64,000 nt of DNA from Paenibacillus sp. BIC5C1 (GCF_032399705.1 NZ_CP135922.1:4092001-4156000), one strand, 5' to 3'; positions 34,301-43,732 are shown, counted from the first letter of the stretch. Numbers and translations are program-made. Notes: generated from the letters alone by a model not told the origin.

Positions 34301-35170
34301 TCAATCGTAAATCACCCATTTTTTTTGCAGCATGAACTGAATACCCGTCAAAACTAGGTTGATCACCAGCAAAATGTTGACGATAGCTGCTCCATAGTTC
34401 TGATCGTAATAGATAAATGAATTTTGGTAATAAGCGTATACGAGAGAACGCACGGCCGGTAGCGCAACGTTCGTTTTACCAATAATCAGATAGATACTGT
34501 CAAAAATTTGTGTGGCACCGATCACAAGCACGATCGACGTAAAAAATAGCGTTGGTGTTAATAGCGGGAGCGTGATGGAACGAAACTTGCGAAAACCAAC
34601 AGCGCCATCAATCTCAGCCGCCTCATACAGAGTGCGCGGAATTCCTTGAAGCCCAGCTAGGATCAGCAACATGTTAAAACCAATCGCTCCCCAAACACCG
34701 ACCATGACAAGAGCATACATGGCGAACCGCTTGTCAGATATCCACGCGATGTGGGTGCCGAGTACGGAGTTCAGTAGTCCGTAATCCTGTGCGAAAATAA
34801 TGACCCACACCATAGCAGCCGCGGCCGCCATCGTGACCTGCGGTAGAAAATAAATGACCCGATAGACAGACTGTCCCTTAATCTTTGCGTTAAGCAGTAC
34901 GGCGAAGAACGTTGACAATATAATCGTCGTAGGTACAAACAGCACGACATAAAGTATCGTATTACGTAAATTTTGCCAGAACTCCTCGTCCATAAATAAT
35001 CTCTCGTAGTTTGCCCAACCGACCCAGTGGTTGACAAGGCCGAAGTTTTCGGACTTCAGGAAGCTCAGATAGATGGAATACACAGCTGGCCAGCTCCAGA
35101 AAACGAGCGTTCCGATCAACGTCGGAGCGATCATCATATAAGCCCATATATATCTGCTTTTTGAATGCAT
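34301..35170 (-). CDS. Carbohydrate ABC permease (MalF/UgpA type)
   Basis: The 289-residue protein has six membrane helices and the EAA loop RTLYEAAEIDGAVGFRKFRSITLPLLTP, which binds the shared ATPase. ATG at 35170 follows GAGGTGA; an in-frame ATG three codons earlier is part of that region. It starts 75 bp after the binding-protein gene and is followed by its partner permease after 12 bp. Confidence 0.92.
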   Translation of the reverse strand: MHSKSRYIWAYMMIAPTLIGTLVFWSWPAVYSIYLSFLKSENFGLVNHWVGWANYERLFMDEEFWQNLRNTILYVVLFVPTTIILSTFFAVLLNAKIKGQSVYRVIYFLPQVTMAAAAAMVWVIIFAQDYGLLNSVLGTHIAWISDKRFAMYALVMVGVWGAIGFNMLLILAGLQGIPRTLYEAAEIDGAVGFRKFRSITLPLLTPTLFFTSIVLVIGATQIFDSIYLIIGKTNVALPAVRSLVYAYYQNSFIYYDQNYGAAIVNILLVINLVLTGIQFMLQKKWVIYD

Positions 35171-35245
35171 TGCCTTCACCTCATTTGTGCCATAGGTATT
35201 CCGTTTACCGGAATACCATCGACAATTTTGCCTGGCGTAGGACGC

Positions 35246-36535
35246 TTACTTTGCGTCCTCAATCGCCTGATTCATCATTTCCGCGACTTTCTTGGCGCCT
35301 TCTTCGATTGGAATCGCGCCGCCCCATGCCTGCGACATAATTTCTGCCTCTTTCGAGAACCAGACTGGGTACGATTTTGAACCACTCGGGTACGGAGTAG
35401 CGTCCGCCGCTTGATCAATGAATATCTGCAGGTTCAAATCGGGATTGTTCTGCACCCATGCGTCTTGCGTATTATTGAACGCCGGAATCGCTGCACCCAT
35501 CTCTGCCGTGATCTCAGCGGCCTCCTTGGAGCCGAGAAACTTCAGGAACTGCCATGCTTCATCCTTGTGCTTCCCCTTAGTAGACATGACGTTACCGATG
35601 CCATTAATGATATTGCCGCGCTTGACCTTCCCCTTCGGCAGGGGTGCCCAATCGTATTTTCCTTTGATGATTTCACTACTCGCCAGATTGCCGTTGTCCC
35701 AAGATCCATCGAAAATCATCGCGAGCTTGCCGGACTTGAACATTTCGACCGAATCCGTGTCTGTCATCTGCTGGTGCGTCGGTGAAGCCTTGTCAAGAAT
35801 CATCTGGTAGCGGGCTTTTAGTGCCTCAATCGAAGCCATTTCGTCGTAGCCAGATTTGGTCATGTCGTCATTTAAAATAAAACCACCGTTCGCTAACATG
35901 TCGTTCCAGTAGCCTGCTTGGGTGTCCAACTTTGCGCCAAAACCGTATATGCCCTTGTCTGGCTGACTTAGCTGTTTGGCGACTTCAGAAAGCTTGGCAT
36001 AATCCCATGTATTGTCTGGATAAGGAATGTTCGCCTGATCAAACAGCTCCTTGTTGTAGGCCAGACCAATGGTATCGAAGTCCTTTGGAATACCATAGTT
36101 TTGCCCGTCCTTCGTGTAGATGGAGACAAGGTTGGACGCGTAGTTGTTCAGATCGATTTCATTGGCCTGGACTTTGTCCGTGATTGGCTCGAGGAACTGG
36201 CCCTCTGCGTACTTCATAAACTGACCACCATGCATCCAAAATACATCGGGCAGCATTCCCGCTGGCGCTGCGGCGGACATCTTCGTCCAATATTCGCCCC
36301 AAGGAATAGCATCAACTTTCACCTTGATATTCGGGTGCTGCTCAGTAAACGCATCTGCAATCGCCTCCATCGCAGGCTGCTGGTTTTTATCCCAGATCGT
36401 GTAAGAGATCGTAACGCTCTTCTGGGCACCACTGTCGGTAGCCCCGCCCCCGTCATTAGAACTATTACAGCCCGCCATCAACGTGACAAGCAGTAAGCTG
36501 GCGATCCCTGCCGCCATTTTTTTTCTTATATTCAT
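35246..36535 (-). CDS. Sugar ABC transporter substrate-binding lipoprotein (MalE/UgpB class)
   Basis: The 429-residue lipoprotein carries a signal peptide with lipobox (MAGC) and then SYTIWDKNQQPAMEAIADAFTEQHPNIKV, the standard N-lobe opening of family 1 sugar-binding proteins. MHGGQFMKYAEGQFLEPITD and AWQFLKFLGSKEAAE are further marks. GAGGGGA precedes ATG at 36535. It is the first gene of the importer operon and diverges from the GH31 gene. The ligand is unknown, but the neighbouring GH31 enzyme suggests an alpha-linked oligosaccharide. Confidence 0.92.
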   Translation of the reverse strand: MNIRKKMAAGIASLLLVTLMAGCNSSNDGGGATDSGAQKSVTISYTIWDKNQQPAMEAIADAFTEQHPNIKVKVDAIPWGEYWTKMSAAAPAGMLPDVFWMHGGQFMKYAEGQFLEPITDKVQANEIDLNNYASNLVSIYTKDGQNYGIPKDFDTIGLAYNKELFDQANIPYPDNTWDYAKLSEVAKQLSQPDKGIYGFGAKLDTQAGYWNDMLANGGFILNDDMTKSGYDEMASIEALKARYQMILDKASPTHQQMTDTDSVEMFKSGKLAMIFDGSWDNGNLASSEIIKGKYDWAPLPKGKVKRGNIINGIGNVMSTKGKHKDEAWQFLKFLGSKEAAEITAEMGAAIPAFNNTQDAWVQNNPDLNLQIFIDQAADATPYPSGSKSYPVWFSKEAEIMSQAWGGAIPIEEGAKKVAEMMNQAIEDAK

Positions 36536-36848
36536 CGTCAAACTCCCCTCGACTTTTTCTTGAAAAAGAAGATTGTACTCTTACGTCCAGCAATCATGCT
36601 CCAAAAGCCGGAGACGGAAAAAATGCGCGTTTTTTCCGCCAGTCGATCGTCGTGAGCTCATGACGTTCTCATCATAAATCAGGAAAAATCCGGTTTAAAT
36701 GCCCAGATTTTAAGATTCAAACCACATTTTTAAGATCCCCTTCCCAACTGCGGATGATCTCTGCATAATAAAACCCGTACCTAAATTCAAACGATTGGGG
36801 CAAATCATCCGCAAGATTTTGTCCGCAATTCCAAAGGAGACTTCTCCC
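36536..36848. promoter_or_regulatory. Divergent control region between importer and GH31 gene
   Basis: This gap should hold promoters for both directions. It contains an A/T hairpin (CGGAAAAA with TTTTTCCG near 36615-36640) and a long-range 10-bp repeat pairing 36749-36758 with 36804-36813. The second lies in the GH31 leader and could shape its mRNA. No perfect cre box was found. It is the likely target of the response regulator encoded downstream. Confidence 0.35.
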
Positions 36849-38387
36849 ATGAATAATATCTCAATCACCCGGCTGCCCGGTGAGTACTGGTGGGGCGGTG
36901 TGATCAACGATGGCAGCTCCATGCCGTTTGGCAAAACAACATATACGAGGGATTTACGTGTGACGGATGACAATCAGGCCTCGCCTTTGCTGCTCTCCAA
37001 TAAGGGCAGATATATTTGGAGCGAGGAGCCGTTTGCCTTCCATGTGGACGAGAATGGCCTTTCCGTCTTTGATAACGCTGGTGAAGTCGTCGTGGAAGAG
37101 GAACATCGTTCACTGCAGGAAGCATACCGTCATGCTGCCGGCACACACTTCCCTCCTTCCAAGCAAATGCCCGACGCCCTCGTCTTCACAGCCCCGCAGT
37201 ACTGTACCTGGGTCGAGATGTTCTATAACCCTGCGCAGGACAGAATTATCCGTTATGCAGAATCGATTCTAGCGAATGGACTGCCGCCCGGCGTCCTCAT
37301 TATCGACGACAATTGGATGATGGATTATGGCATGTGGGACTTTGACAAGCACAGGTTTCCGAATCCCCGGGAGATGATCGATACGCTTCACGGCATGGGG
37401 TTCAAGGTGATGCTCTGGATGTGCCCATACGTAAGTGCGGACTGCACCATGTTTAAGGAATTGCGGGCGGATGATCTGCTTCTAACAGGCGTGGACAACG
37501 CGCCAATTATCCGACATTGGTGGAATGGTTACAGTGCAGTTGTGGATTATACGAAGGAGGAAGGTGCGGCCTGGTTCAAGCGGCAGATGGATCGTCTAAT
37601 CACTGATTACGGTGTCGATGGTTTTAAGCTTGACGCCGGCGAGCCGTTCTTGCCGGGCGGAGCGGACACGACCCAGCCCGTTGCATGGACTCGTCCCCTG
37701 CGGCTGCTTGAAGATTGCGAAGCTTACGCCAATCTCGGAGTTGGCTATTCGCTCGTTGAGCTGCGGATGTGCTGGAAGCTCGGTGGCCAGGGACTCATCC
37801 AGCGCCAGCGGGACAAGACTCATACGTGGGACGCCACTGGGCTCAGCGGACTCATACCCAACGCGATTGCTCAGGGACTGCTTGGCTACGCATTTAACTG
37901 CCCCGACATGATCGGCGGCGGTATGGACGGCGATATCAACTCCCCGGAATTTCACTTTGACAGTGAGTTGTTCCTACGGTACACCCAGTGCGCCGCGCTG
38001 TTCCCTGTGATGCAGTTTTCCATGGCACCCTGGCGCGTGCTGAAAGGTGAAGAGCTAACCTGGTGCCTTGACGCCGTACGGCTAAGATCCGAGCTTGGCC
38101 ACGAACTGCTCGCGCTTGCTCGCCAGGCCTCTGCAGATGGCCTACCGATACTGCGCAGCCTGGAGTTCGAATATCCCGAGTGCGGCTACGAGCTCGTAAA
38201 TGACCAGTTTCTCCTCGGACAGAATCTGCTCGTTGCGCCAGTCGTCGTCAAGGGACTGACATCCAGAAACGTGGTTTTTCCTGAAGGTCAATGGCAGGAT
38301 GAGGATGGGAATATCATCAACGGGCCAGCCGAACTTCAAGTTGATGCGCCCCTCTCACGTCTGCCTTGGTATCGTAAAATCCAATAG
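36849..38387 (+). CDS. GH31-family alpha-glycosidase
   Basis: The 512-residue enzyme has a short N-terminal beta region and a GH31 barrel, no signal peptide, and should act in the cytoplasm. PPGVLIIDDNWM and MLWMCPYVS are barrel strands, DGFKLDAGEP carries the expected nucleophile Asp262, and the acid/base is probably an Asp in RQRDKTHTWD (322 or 328). It is much shorter than typical 700-residue GH31 enzymes, lacking most of the N-domain and the distal C-domain. ATG at 36849 has AAAGGAGA upstream; longer starts lack one. It leads an operon with a broken dehydrogenase gene and a two-component system. Exact sugar specificity cannot be read. Confidence 0.87.
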   Translation: MNNISITRLPGEYWWGGVINDGSSMPFGKTTYTRDLRVTDDNQASPLLLSNKGRYIWSEEPFAFHVDENGLSVFDNAGEVVVEEEHRSLQEAYRHAAGTHFPPSKQMPDALVFTAPQYCTWVEMFYNPAQDRIIRYAESILANGLPPGVLIIDDNWMMDYGMWDFDKHRFPNPREMIDTLHGMGFKVMLWMCPYVSADCTMFKELRADDLLLTGVDNAPIIRHWWNGYSAVVDYTKEEGAAWFKRQMDRLITDYGVDGFKLDAGEPFLPGGADTTQPVAWTRPLRLLEDCEAYANLGVGYSLVELRMCWKLGGQGLIQRQRDKTHTWDATGLSGLIPNAIAQGLLGYAFNCPDMIGGGMDGDINSPEFHFDSELFLRYTQCAALFPVMQFSMAPWRVLKGEELTWCLDAVRLRSELGHELLALARQASADGLPILRSLEFEYPECGYELVNDQFLLGQNLLVAPVVVKGLTSRNVVFPEGQWQDEDGNIINGPAELQVDAPLSRLPWYRKIQ

Positions 38388-38400
38388 AAGGTATATCTCC

Positions 38401-38572
38401 ATGAAAAAATAAAGCTCGCCCTGATTGGCGCAGGCGCCAGAGGGCTGCTTCGCTAGATGGGCGAATTCAAAGCAACGATTTTGACGTCTTCGACCTTCAA
38501 TTGACAAAGGAACAGTTCTGCTCAGATAATAAAAAGGTTGAAGATACACCATCCGTAACAAGCGAAAACTGA
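38401..38572 (+). pseudogene. Remnant of a Gfo/Idh/MocA-family dehydrogenase
   Basis: Just after the GH31 stop, ATG at 38401 would encode MKKIKLALIGAGARGLL, the NAD-binding start of Gfo/Idh/MocA sugar dehydrogenases, if one A were added to the run of six. As it stands the frame stops after three codons. A second open frame (from about 38448) reads ASLDGRIQSNDFDVFDLQ and ends with TGA at 38570-38572, like the tail of such an enzyme. The centre (about 300 codons) is missing, so this is an internally deleted and frameshifted gene. The 5' part is convincing; assignment of the 3' part is tentative. Confidence 0.65.
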
Positions 38573-38587
38573 CTGGGGGATTTAAGC

Positions 38588-40225
38588 ATGTATGAGCTAC
38601 TAATCGTTGATGATCATGCTCATCTCGTGGACAGTCTCGAACGCACCATGCCGTGGGAAGCGCTCGGCATTGGCAAGGTTCACAAGGCTTTCTCTGGTGA
38701 AGAGGCACTTGAACATTGCAAGAGCTATCCCGTCGATATTATCATCACCGATATTCGAATGCCCGGAATCTCCGGCCTGGAGCTGATCGAGCATATAAAA
38801 AAATACGACAAGCACTTCAAAAGTATCCTGTTGTCCGGCTATGGCGAATGGGACTATGCGCAGGAGGCAATCAAACAGCAGGTGGATGGTTACCTGCTCA
38901 AACCGGTCGACCAGAAGGAGCTAGCCGACATGCTGCACCAACTCACGGAAGCACTCCGCCTGGAATGGGACGAACGGGGCAAACAGGAGAAGGCAATGAG
39001 CATGCTCAGCGAACATATGCCATTGTTTCGAGAAAAGCTGCTTATTGATCTGCTTCAAGGTAGGAAGCTTCCTCCCAAACTGCTCGAAGAAAAAATGGCT
39101 TATTATCGGTTGCCATTCTGTCCGAGCGACGAAACTGCAATTTGCCTCCTCCGTATTGAATCTTCTGCAGAGGAGTTGAACTGGAAGGACAAGTCCCTGC
39201 TCTCCTCTGCCGTCGCAAATATCGCTGAGGAAACCTTCTCGGAATTGTTCCATGTCTGGCACGGGCGTGATGCATACGACCATGAAGTCTTCGTTCTCAA
39301 GGTACGGGAAGAGTCATGGCTAGCGCGAGAGAAAGAACCGGAGCTTAATCGACAGCGGTCCCTCGAACATTTGGCGGCCAGGCTTCAGCAGCACGTCAGA
39401 CACTTTCTCAAAAGCAGCATTTCAATCGTCGTTAGCCACTGGCAGGTCATGGTTCACGGCCTGCGTGAGACTTACCAGGACTCACTGGCTATACTCACCC
39501 GCCATCTTGGCGGTGAGACGGACCTCTTAATCCGCATGCAAGACGCCTTAGTGCCTGAAAAGCCCTACCGCGTCCATAGCCTTTACGAGTCGCCCACGAT
39601 GATCCAGTTGTTCGAAATTTACCAGTGGGAGGCGATCTCTGCCAAGTGGGACGCCATTTTCCTTGAGGTGACAAACAAACGAATGGATTCACGGGAAACG
39701 CTACTTGAGCTCTATTATCACGCGATGGGTGCCTTCAGCTTTTTTGCCCACAAAAACGGACTCAGCCTGCTTGAGATCATCCCTCCAGAGCTGGACAAGG
39801 CCACTGAAGCCAACCGTTTCCGCCATATGTACCAGCTTCAGGATTGGATAGTACTCACGCTCGAGCGATTGCGGGAGATGACCAAAAGCGAATGGAACAA
39901 TGAGCAAGTAGCGCTCATCCTTAAGGTCCAACAGTTCATCACCGCGCATCTCGCGGACGCCACGCTGCAGACGGCAGCGGATCACGTCGGCCTGCATCCC
40001 GCGTATTTGTCTGCTCTGTTCAAAAGCAAGGCAAGCGAGAATATTAGCGAATATTTGTACAAAATGCGCATGCAGCGCGCGCGGGAAATCCTTATCGAGC
40101 AGCCAGAACTCAAGGTTAGCGACGTTGCGACGGCAATCGGCTACCATAAGCCGCAGTACTTCATCAAATTGTTCAAAGAGCATTTTGGACTGACACCGCA
40201 AGACTTCCGTCATCAATCCTCCTGA
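38588..40225 (+). CDS. YesN-type response regulator with AraC DNA-binding domain
   Basis: The 545-residue protein has an N-terminal receiver domain with phosphoacceptor Asp55 (DIIITDIRMPG), Asp8/Asp9 and the Lys of LLKPVD. A long helical middle follows, then a C-terminal AraC domain (about 440-540: HVGLHPAYLSALFKSKASENISEYLYKMRM and VATAIGYHKPQYFIKLFKEHFGLTPQDFR). GGGGGA precedes the ATG. The kinase gene follows after 18 bp. It likely activates the divergent importer and the GH31 operon once phosphorylated. Confidence 0.93.
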   Translation: MYELLIVDDHAHLVDSLERTMPWEALGIGKVHKAFSGEEALEHCKSYPVDIIITDIRMPGISGLELIEHIKKYDKHFKSILLSGYGEWDYAQEAIKQQVDGYLLKPVDQKELADMLHQLTEALRLEWDERGKQEKAMSMLSEHMPLFREKLLIDLLQGRKLPPKLLEEKMAYYRLPFCPSDETAICLLRIESSAEELNWKDKSLLSSAVANIAEETFSELFHVWHGRDAYDHEVFVLKVREESWLAREKEPELNRQRSLEHLAARLQQHVRHFLKSSISIVVSHWQVMVHGLRETYQDSLAILTRHLGGETDLLIRMQDALVPEKPYRVHSLYESPTMIQLFEIYQWEAISAKWDAIFLEVTNKRMDSRETLLELYYHAMGAFSFFAHKNGLSLLEIIPPELDKATEANRFRHMYQLQDWIVLTLERLREMTKSEWNNEQVALILKVQQFITAHLADATLQTAADHVGLHPAYLSALFKSKASENISEYLYKMRMQRAREILIEQPELKVSDVATAIGYHKPQYFIKLFKEHFGLTPQDFRHQSS

Positions 40226-40243
40226 CCGAACGGGGACACTATA

Positions 40244-41977
40244 ATGAAACTAACCATTTTCACAAAAATTGTACTTGTCATCTTTCTACTGCTCGTCTCT
40301 ACCCTGCTTCTTTACTATCTGACAAATCGCTCCAGCGTGCGGCTCATCAAGCAGGAAATTCAAAGAGTGAAATTGAATGAGCTTACTTTCCTGGCCGGAG
40401 ACATCGACAACAATCTGTCCAAAGTATCGTCCTTTAGCGATTTTCTCGTACTCGACAAAGATGTGCGACTGCTTGCGACTCCTTCCTTTCTGGAAGGAGA
40501 TTTTGAGTTAAACAAGTTGAAGCGGCGGGTATCGGACAAGTTGAACCTTTTGCATGCCTTGAACAACTGGAACGCCGAATTTATGGTGATTTACGATGAG
40601 GACAGTTCATCTTTCTCCTCAACGTCCACTTCGTCAAAGTTAAGCGAATTGTACCTGGAGACACACTTCCGCCCGTTCTGGCAGTATGAGCAGACGGGCG
40701 ATGGCACGTATTTGACGTATTATTTGGCGCATCCGTACACCTTCCGCTTTGATCCGGAGGAAGTGTCTTATGTCGTCAGGGCCAAGATCGACACCAAAAA
40801 TGTACTTGCCTACTTGGACCGTGCCAAGGGAACGAACGACAACAGCGCAATCTTGTTGTCTACGGCCGGGGATGTGCTGACAAGCGACACAGAGAAGCTT
40901 CCTTTCATTCATGAATTGACAAGCCGACTTGATGTTGGTAAAGAAATGAGTGGTAACCGGCTAATTAAACTGGATGGGGAGCAATACCTCGTTAATTTCA
41001 CTGCTCTGAGTAACTTCAAAGATTGGTACATCGCGGACTATACCCCGATCAGTGAGGTACTCAATCCAATCTATGCTAACCAGCGTCTCTACTATTTCTC
41101 TAGCGTTTTCCTACTTCTGTTCAGTATCCTGCTCGCCCTGCTGTTATACCGGGACGTGCAGATTCCGATACGTAAACTGCTCTGGGGCGTTAGGAAAATC
41201 ACATCCGGCCAATATTCCATCACACTCCACCAGGAGAGTAATGACGAATTCATGTATTTGTTTGAGCGCTTCAACGAGATGTCCAAAGAAATCAAAGAAT
41301 TAATTGAAAGGGTTTACATGGAGCAAATCCGCTCCAAGGAGGCAAAACTGCGGCAGCTTCACTCCCAGATCCAGCCGCACTTCCTGTACAATTCGCTTGC
41401 GTTTATCAAGAGTATGACTGAGCTTGACGAGAAGCAAGCCGTCGTTGACATGTCTATAAGCTTAAGCCGTTATTTCCGGCAAACGATCAAGTTCGAGAAC
41501 ACGTACACAACGGTGCGGGACGAGCTTGAGCTCGTCCGGTTATACCTGACGATCCAGAGCCTTCAGATGGACCGCTTTATTTTCACCATTGATGTCGAAG
41601 AGCAGCTTCTCGATATACAAGTGCCGCGGTTGCTACTACAACCGCTCGCGGAAAATGCCATTCTGCACGGCATTGAGTCGCTGCGGATGGTTGGGGACAT
41701 CCGAATTCGCGGCTATTCCAACGGAGAATATTGTGAGCTGATTGTGGCGGATAACGGCTGTGGTGTCGAGCCCGGTCGACTCGACACGCTTCGTAATGCA
41801 ATCTACTACGGCGCGGACGCCAATACTGCGTGGGCACTTCACAATGTATATGAGCGGATGAGAGCAATGCTCGGCTCGGAGGCCAATATGGAGCTGTCTA
41901 ATGGAGATCTGGGCGGATTTCAGGTGACGTTGCGCTGGAAAGTGGTCCGTGAACAGGAGGCAACAGAGATATGTTAA
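40244..41977 (+). CDS. YesM-type sensor histidine kinase
   Basis: The 577-residue kinase has two membrane helices (about 8-27 and 283-302) flanking an extracellular dCache-like sensor. A HAMP domain (KLLWGVRKITSGQYS), the HisKA_7TM-type H-box QIQPHFLYNS with His379, and an HATPase domain (LLQPLAENAILHG, VADNGCGV) follow. It phosphorylates the upstream response regulator. Its last seven bases overlap the next gene, so the binding protein is translationally coupled to it. The signal is probably a sugar outside the cell. Confidence 0.93.
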   Translation: MKLTIFTKIVLVIFLLLVSTLLLYYLTNRSSVRLIKQEIQRVKLNELTFLAGDIDNNLSKVSSFSDFLVLDKDVRLLATPSFLEGDFELNKLKRRVSDKLNLLHALNNWNAEFMVIYDEDSSSFSSTSTSSKLSELYLETHFRPFWQYEQTGDGTYLTYYLAHPYTFRFDPEEVSYVVRAKIDTKNVLAYLDRAKGTNDNSAILLSTAGDVLTSDTEKLPFIHELTSRLDVGKEMSGNRLIKLDGEQYLVNFTALSNFKDWYIADYTPISEVLNPIYANQRLYYFSSVFLLLFSILLALLLYRDVQIPIRKLLWGVRKITSGQYSITLHQESNDEFMYLFERFNEMSKEIKELIERVYMEQIRSKEAKLRQLHSQIQPHFLYNSLAFIKSMTELDEKQAVVDMSISLSRYFRQTIKFENTYTTVRDELELVRLYLTIQSLQMDRFIFTIDVEEQLLDIQVPRLLLQPLAENAILHGIESLRMVGDIRIRGYSNGEYCELIVADNGCGVEPGRLDTLRNAIYYGADANTAWALHNVYERMRAMLGSEANMELSNGDLGGFQVTLRWKVVREQEATEIC

Positions 41978-43686
41978 TCTGGAAATGGTTGAAGCAAACA
42001 GGACTGTTTGGTCTCGCGATCATCTTGTTCCTGGTTGTTATGATTTTCTCGTTTATCTTTTGGGAAGATCCAACGGCCCCCTCCCAACTACTGGAGAAAG
42101 AAAACACGTCTGTAGGGCCTGCCCCTTCGTTCATCGGTGGAAAATATGAGTCTCCCGTCGTCTTGACGACCGTTGGGCATCTGTACCCGGACATCGAGTT
42201 CAAAAACGGTGAGGATCTGCAAAACAATGTACTGAGCCGACTGTTTGAGGACAAGCTTGGCATCCAGGTCAATTACCTCTGGACGACGACTGGTGATGAG
42301 GATGTCTACATCAATAAACTGAATACCTTGATTGCGACCGGTCAGTCCCTTCCTGATATCGTTACCTTCAAGGGTGGACAAAATATGTATCCGTTGCTGC
42401 GCTCCGGTGCCTTCCGCGACGTAGGAGAGTTGTTCGAGCAGTATGCCTCACCTAAGTGGAAGGCAGCCATGGCGCAGGCACCCGAGTCGTGGGACCGATA
42501 CATGATCAACGGCAAAAAAATGGCGATACCAATCCTCGACGGCAAGATGAATTCGAACGAGGTATTGTACATTCGTCAGGATTGGCTTGATAAGCTTGGT
42601 CTGCAAGCACCCACCACCCTGGACGAGATGGAATCCGTCATGGATGCGTTCGTTCATCTAGACCCGGACGGCAATGGTAAAGACGACACCTATGGACTTA
42701 GCATCAGCTTAAAAAATTCGTTTTTCACCTGGATGTCGGATGCGGGCTTCGTGTTTGGGGCTTATGGGGAGATGCCGGATATCTGGAGCACAGACGCATA
42801 CGGGATGCTGTCTTACGGTTCGGTACAGCCAAGTATTCGGCAAGGTCTAACGACGTTAAAACGCTGGATGGAGCGAGGCTACATACCAAAGGATGCTGAG
42901 ATTCTCGATGAGGTCCAAGCGACGGAATCATGGAAGCTTGGCAAGGTAGGCATGATTGTGGCGCCGCTATGGGCGGCCGGATGGCCGCTAGGGAACGTAA
43001 CTACGAACGTACCGGACGCCCGGTTCGAGGCATACCCGATCCCCGCCGGGCCGAGCGGTTTATCCGGTACGCGTGGCACGCCGCCAGAGTATGGCGCAAT
43101 TGCTATCAACGCAAATATGGCGAATCCTGAGATTTTTTTCAACTATATGAACTTTGTTTATGACAACTTCATAGATCCTCCTGCTGGCTCGCCATATCGC
43201 TGGGGTATCGCTGAAGGCTACGACTACGGCTATGAGGATGGCAAGGTGACATTCCTGGAAAGCCAGGTTCCGGGCGGTTTTGCTGACCCCCAGAAGTATC
43301 TCTTAAGCCTGTCTCTGCCCTCGGTCCCTAACTTGCTCAGTGAATCGATTGCCCGTATCAACAGCGGCGTATCCGATCAGACCTCATATGACATCAAAAA
43401 CAAGCTGCTCCGTACACCGCAGGAGCTGAAGGGTTGGCAAATCGTTGAAAGCAATCCCTCCGTCTACAAGACAGATGCCTTCACCGGTGCACCAACGCCT
43501 ACGATGGAAAAAATCGGTGATGTCCTTGACGAGTTACTGCATGACGCGATGCTCAAAATCGTATACGGGCAGGAGCCGCTGTCAAGCTTCGATCTCGTCG
43601 TCGCTAGATGGCACAAGCTAGGTGGTGATAAGATCACTGAAGAGGTGAACGACTGGTACACATCGCTGGAAAAAATCAATCAATAA
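41971..43686 (+). CDS. Membrane-anchored extracellular solute-binding protein, possible sensor subunit
   Basis: The 571-residue protein resembles LplA-type binding proteins (DPDGNGKDDTYGLS loop, KNSFFTWMSDAGFVFG, the C-terminal ending LGGDKITEEVNDWY). Its N-terminus is a hydrophobic helix (about residues 9-31, LFGLAIILFLVVMIF) without Cys, so it stays anchored by a transmembrane segment rather than by a lipid. The ATG lies inside the last codons of the kinase gene (7-nt overlap). No permease follows, and the importer across the divergent region already has its own binding lipoprotein. A role as ligand-presenting partner of the kinase is inferred from this layout. Confidence 0.85.
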   Translation: MLIWKWLKQTGLFGLAIILFLVVMIFSFIFWEDPTAPSQLLEKENTSVGPAPSFIGGKYESPVVLTTVGHLYPDIEFKNGEDLQNNVLSRLFEDKLGIQVNYLWTTTGDEDVYINKLNTLIATGQSLPDIVTFKGGQNMYPLLRSGAFRDVGELFEQYASPKWKAAMAQAPESWDRYMINGKKMAIPILDGKMNSNEVLYIRQDWLDKLGLQAPTTLDEMESVMDAFVHLDPDGNGKDDTYGLSISLKNSFFTWMSDAGFVFGAYGEMPDIWSTDAYGMLSYGSVQPSIRQGLTTLKRWMERGYIPKDAEILDEVQATESWKLGKVGMIVAPLWAAGWPLGNVTTNVPDARFEAYPIPAGPSGLSGTRGTPPEYGAIAINANMANPEIFFNYMNFVYDNFIDPPAGSPYRWGIAEGYDYGYEDGKVTFLESQVPGGFADPQKYLLSLSLPSVPNLLSESIARINSGVSDQTSYDIKNKLLRTPQELKGWQIVESNPSVYKTDAFTGAPTPTMEKIGDVLDELLHDAMLKIVYGQEPLSSFDLVVARWHKLGGDKITEEVNDWYTSLEKINQ

Positions 43687-43732
43687 TCGTTGTTTTCTGT
43701 GGGTTATATAAAAAATGAAAGGATGAGATTAA

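Noticed and set aside
35411..36496. Overlapping plus-strand frames of 83-131 codons inside the binding-lipoprotein gene
   Set aside because: They are by-products of the higher GC content in this locus. No start has a ribosome site, and the minus-strand gene is certain.
41971..43686. Reading the anchored binding protein as an ordinary importer component
   Set aside because: No permease gene adjoins it, it is coupled to the kinase gene, and it lacks the lipobox found in both true importer lipoproteins in this window. Transport remains possible but is the weaker reading.
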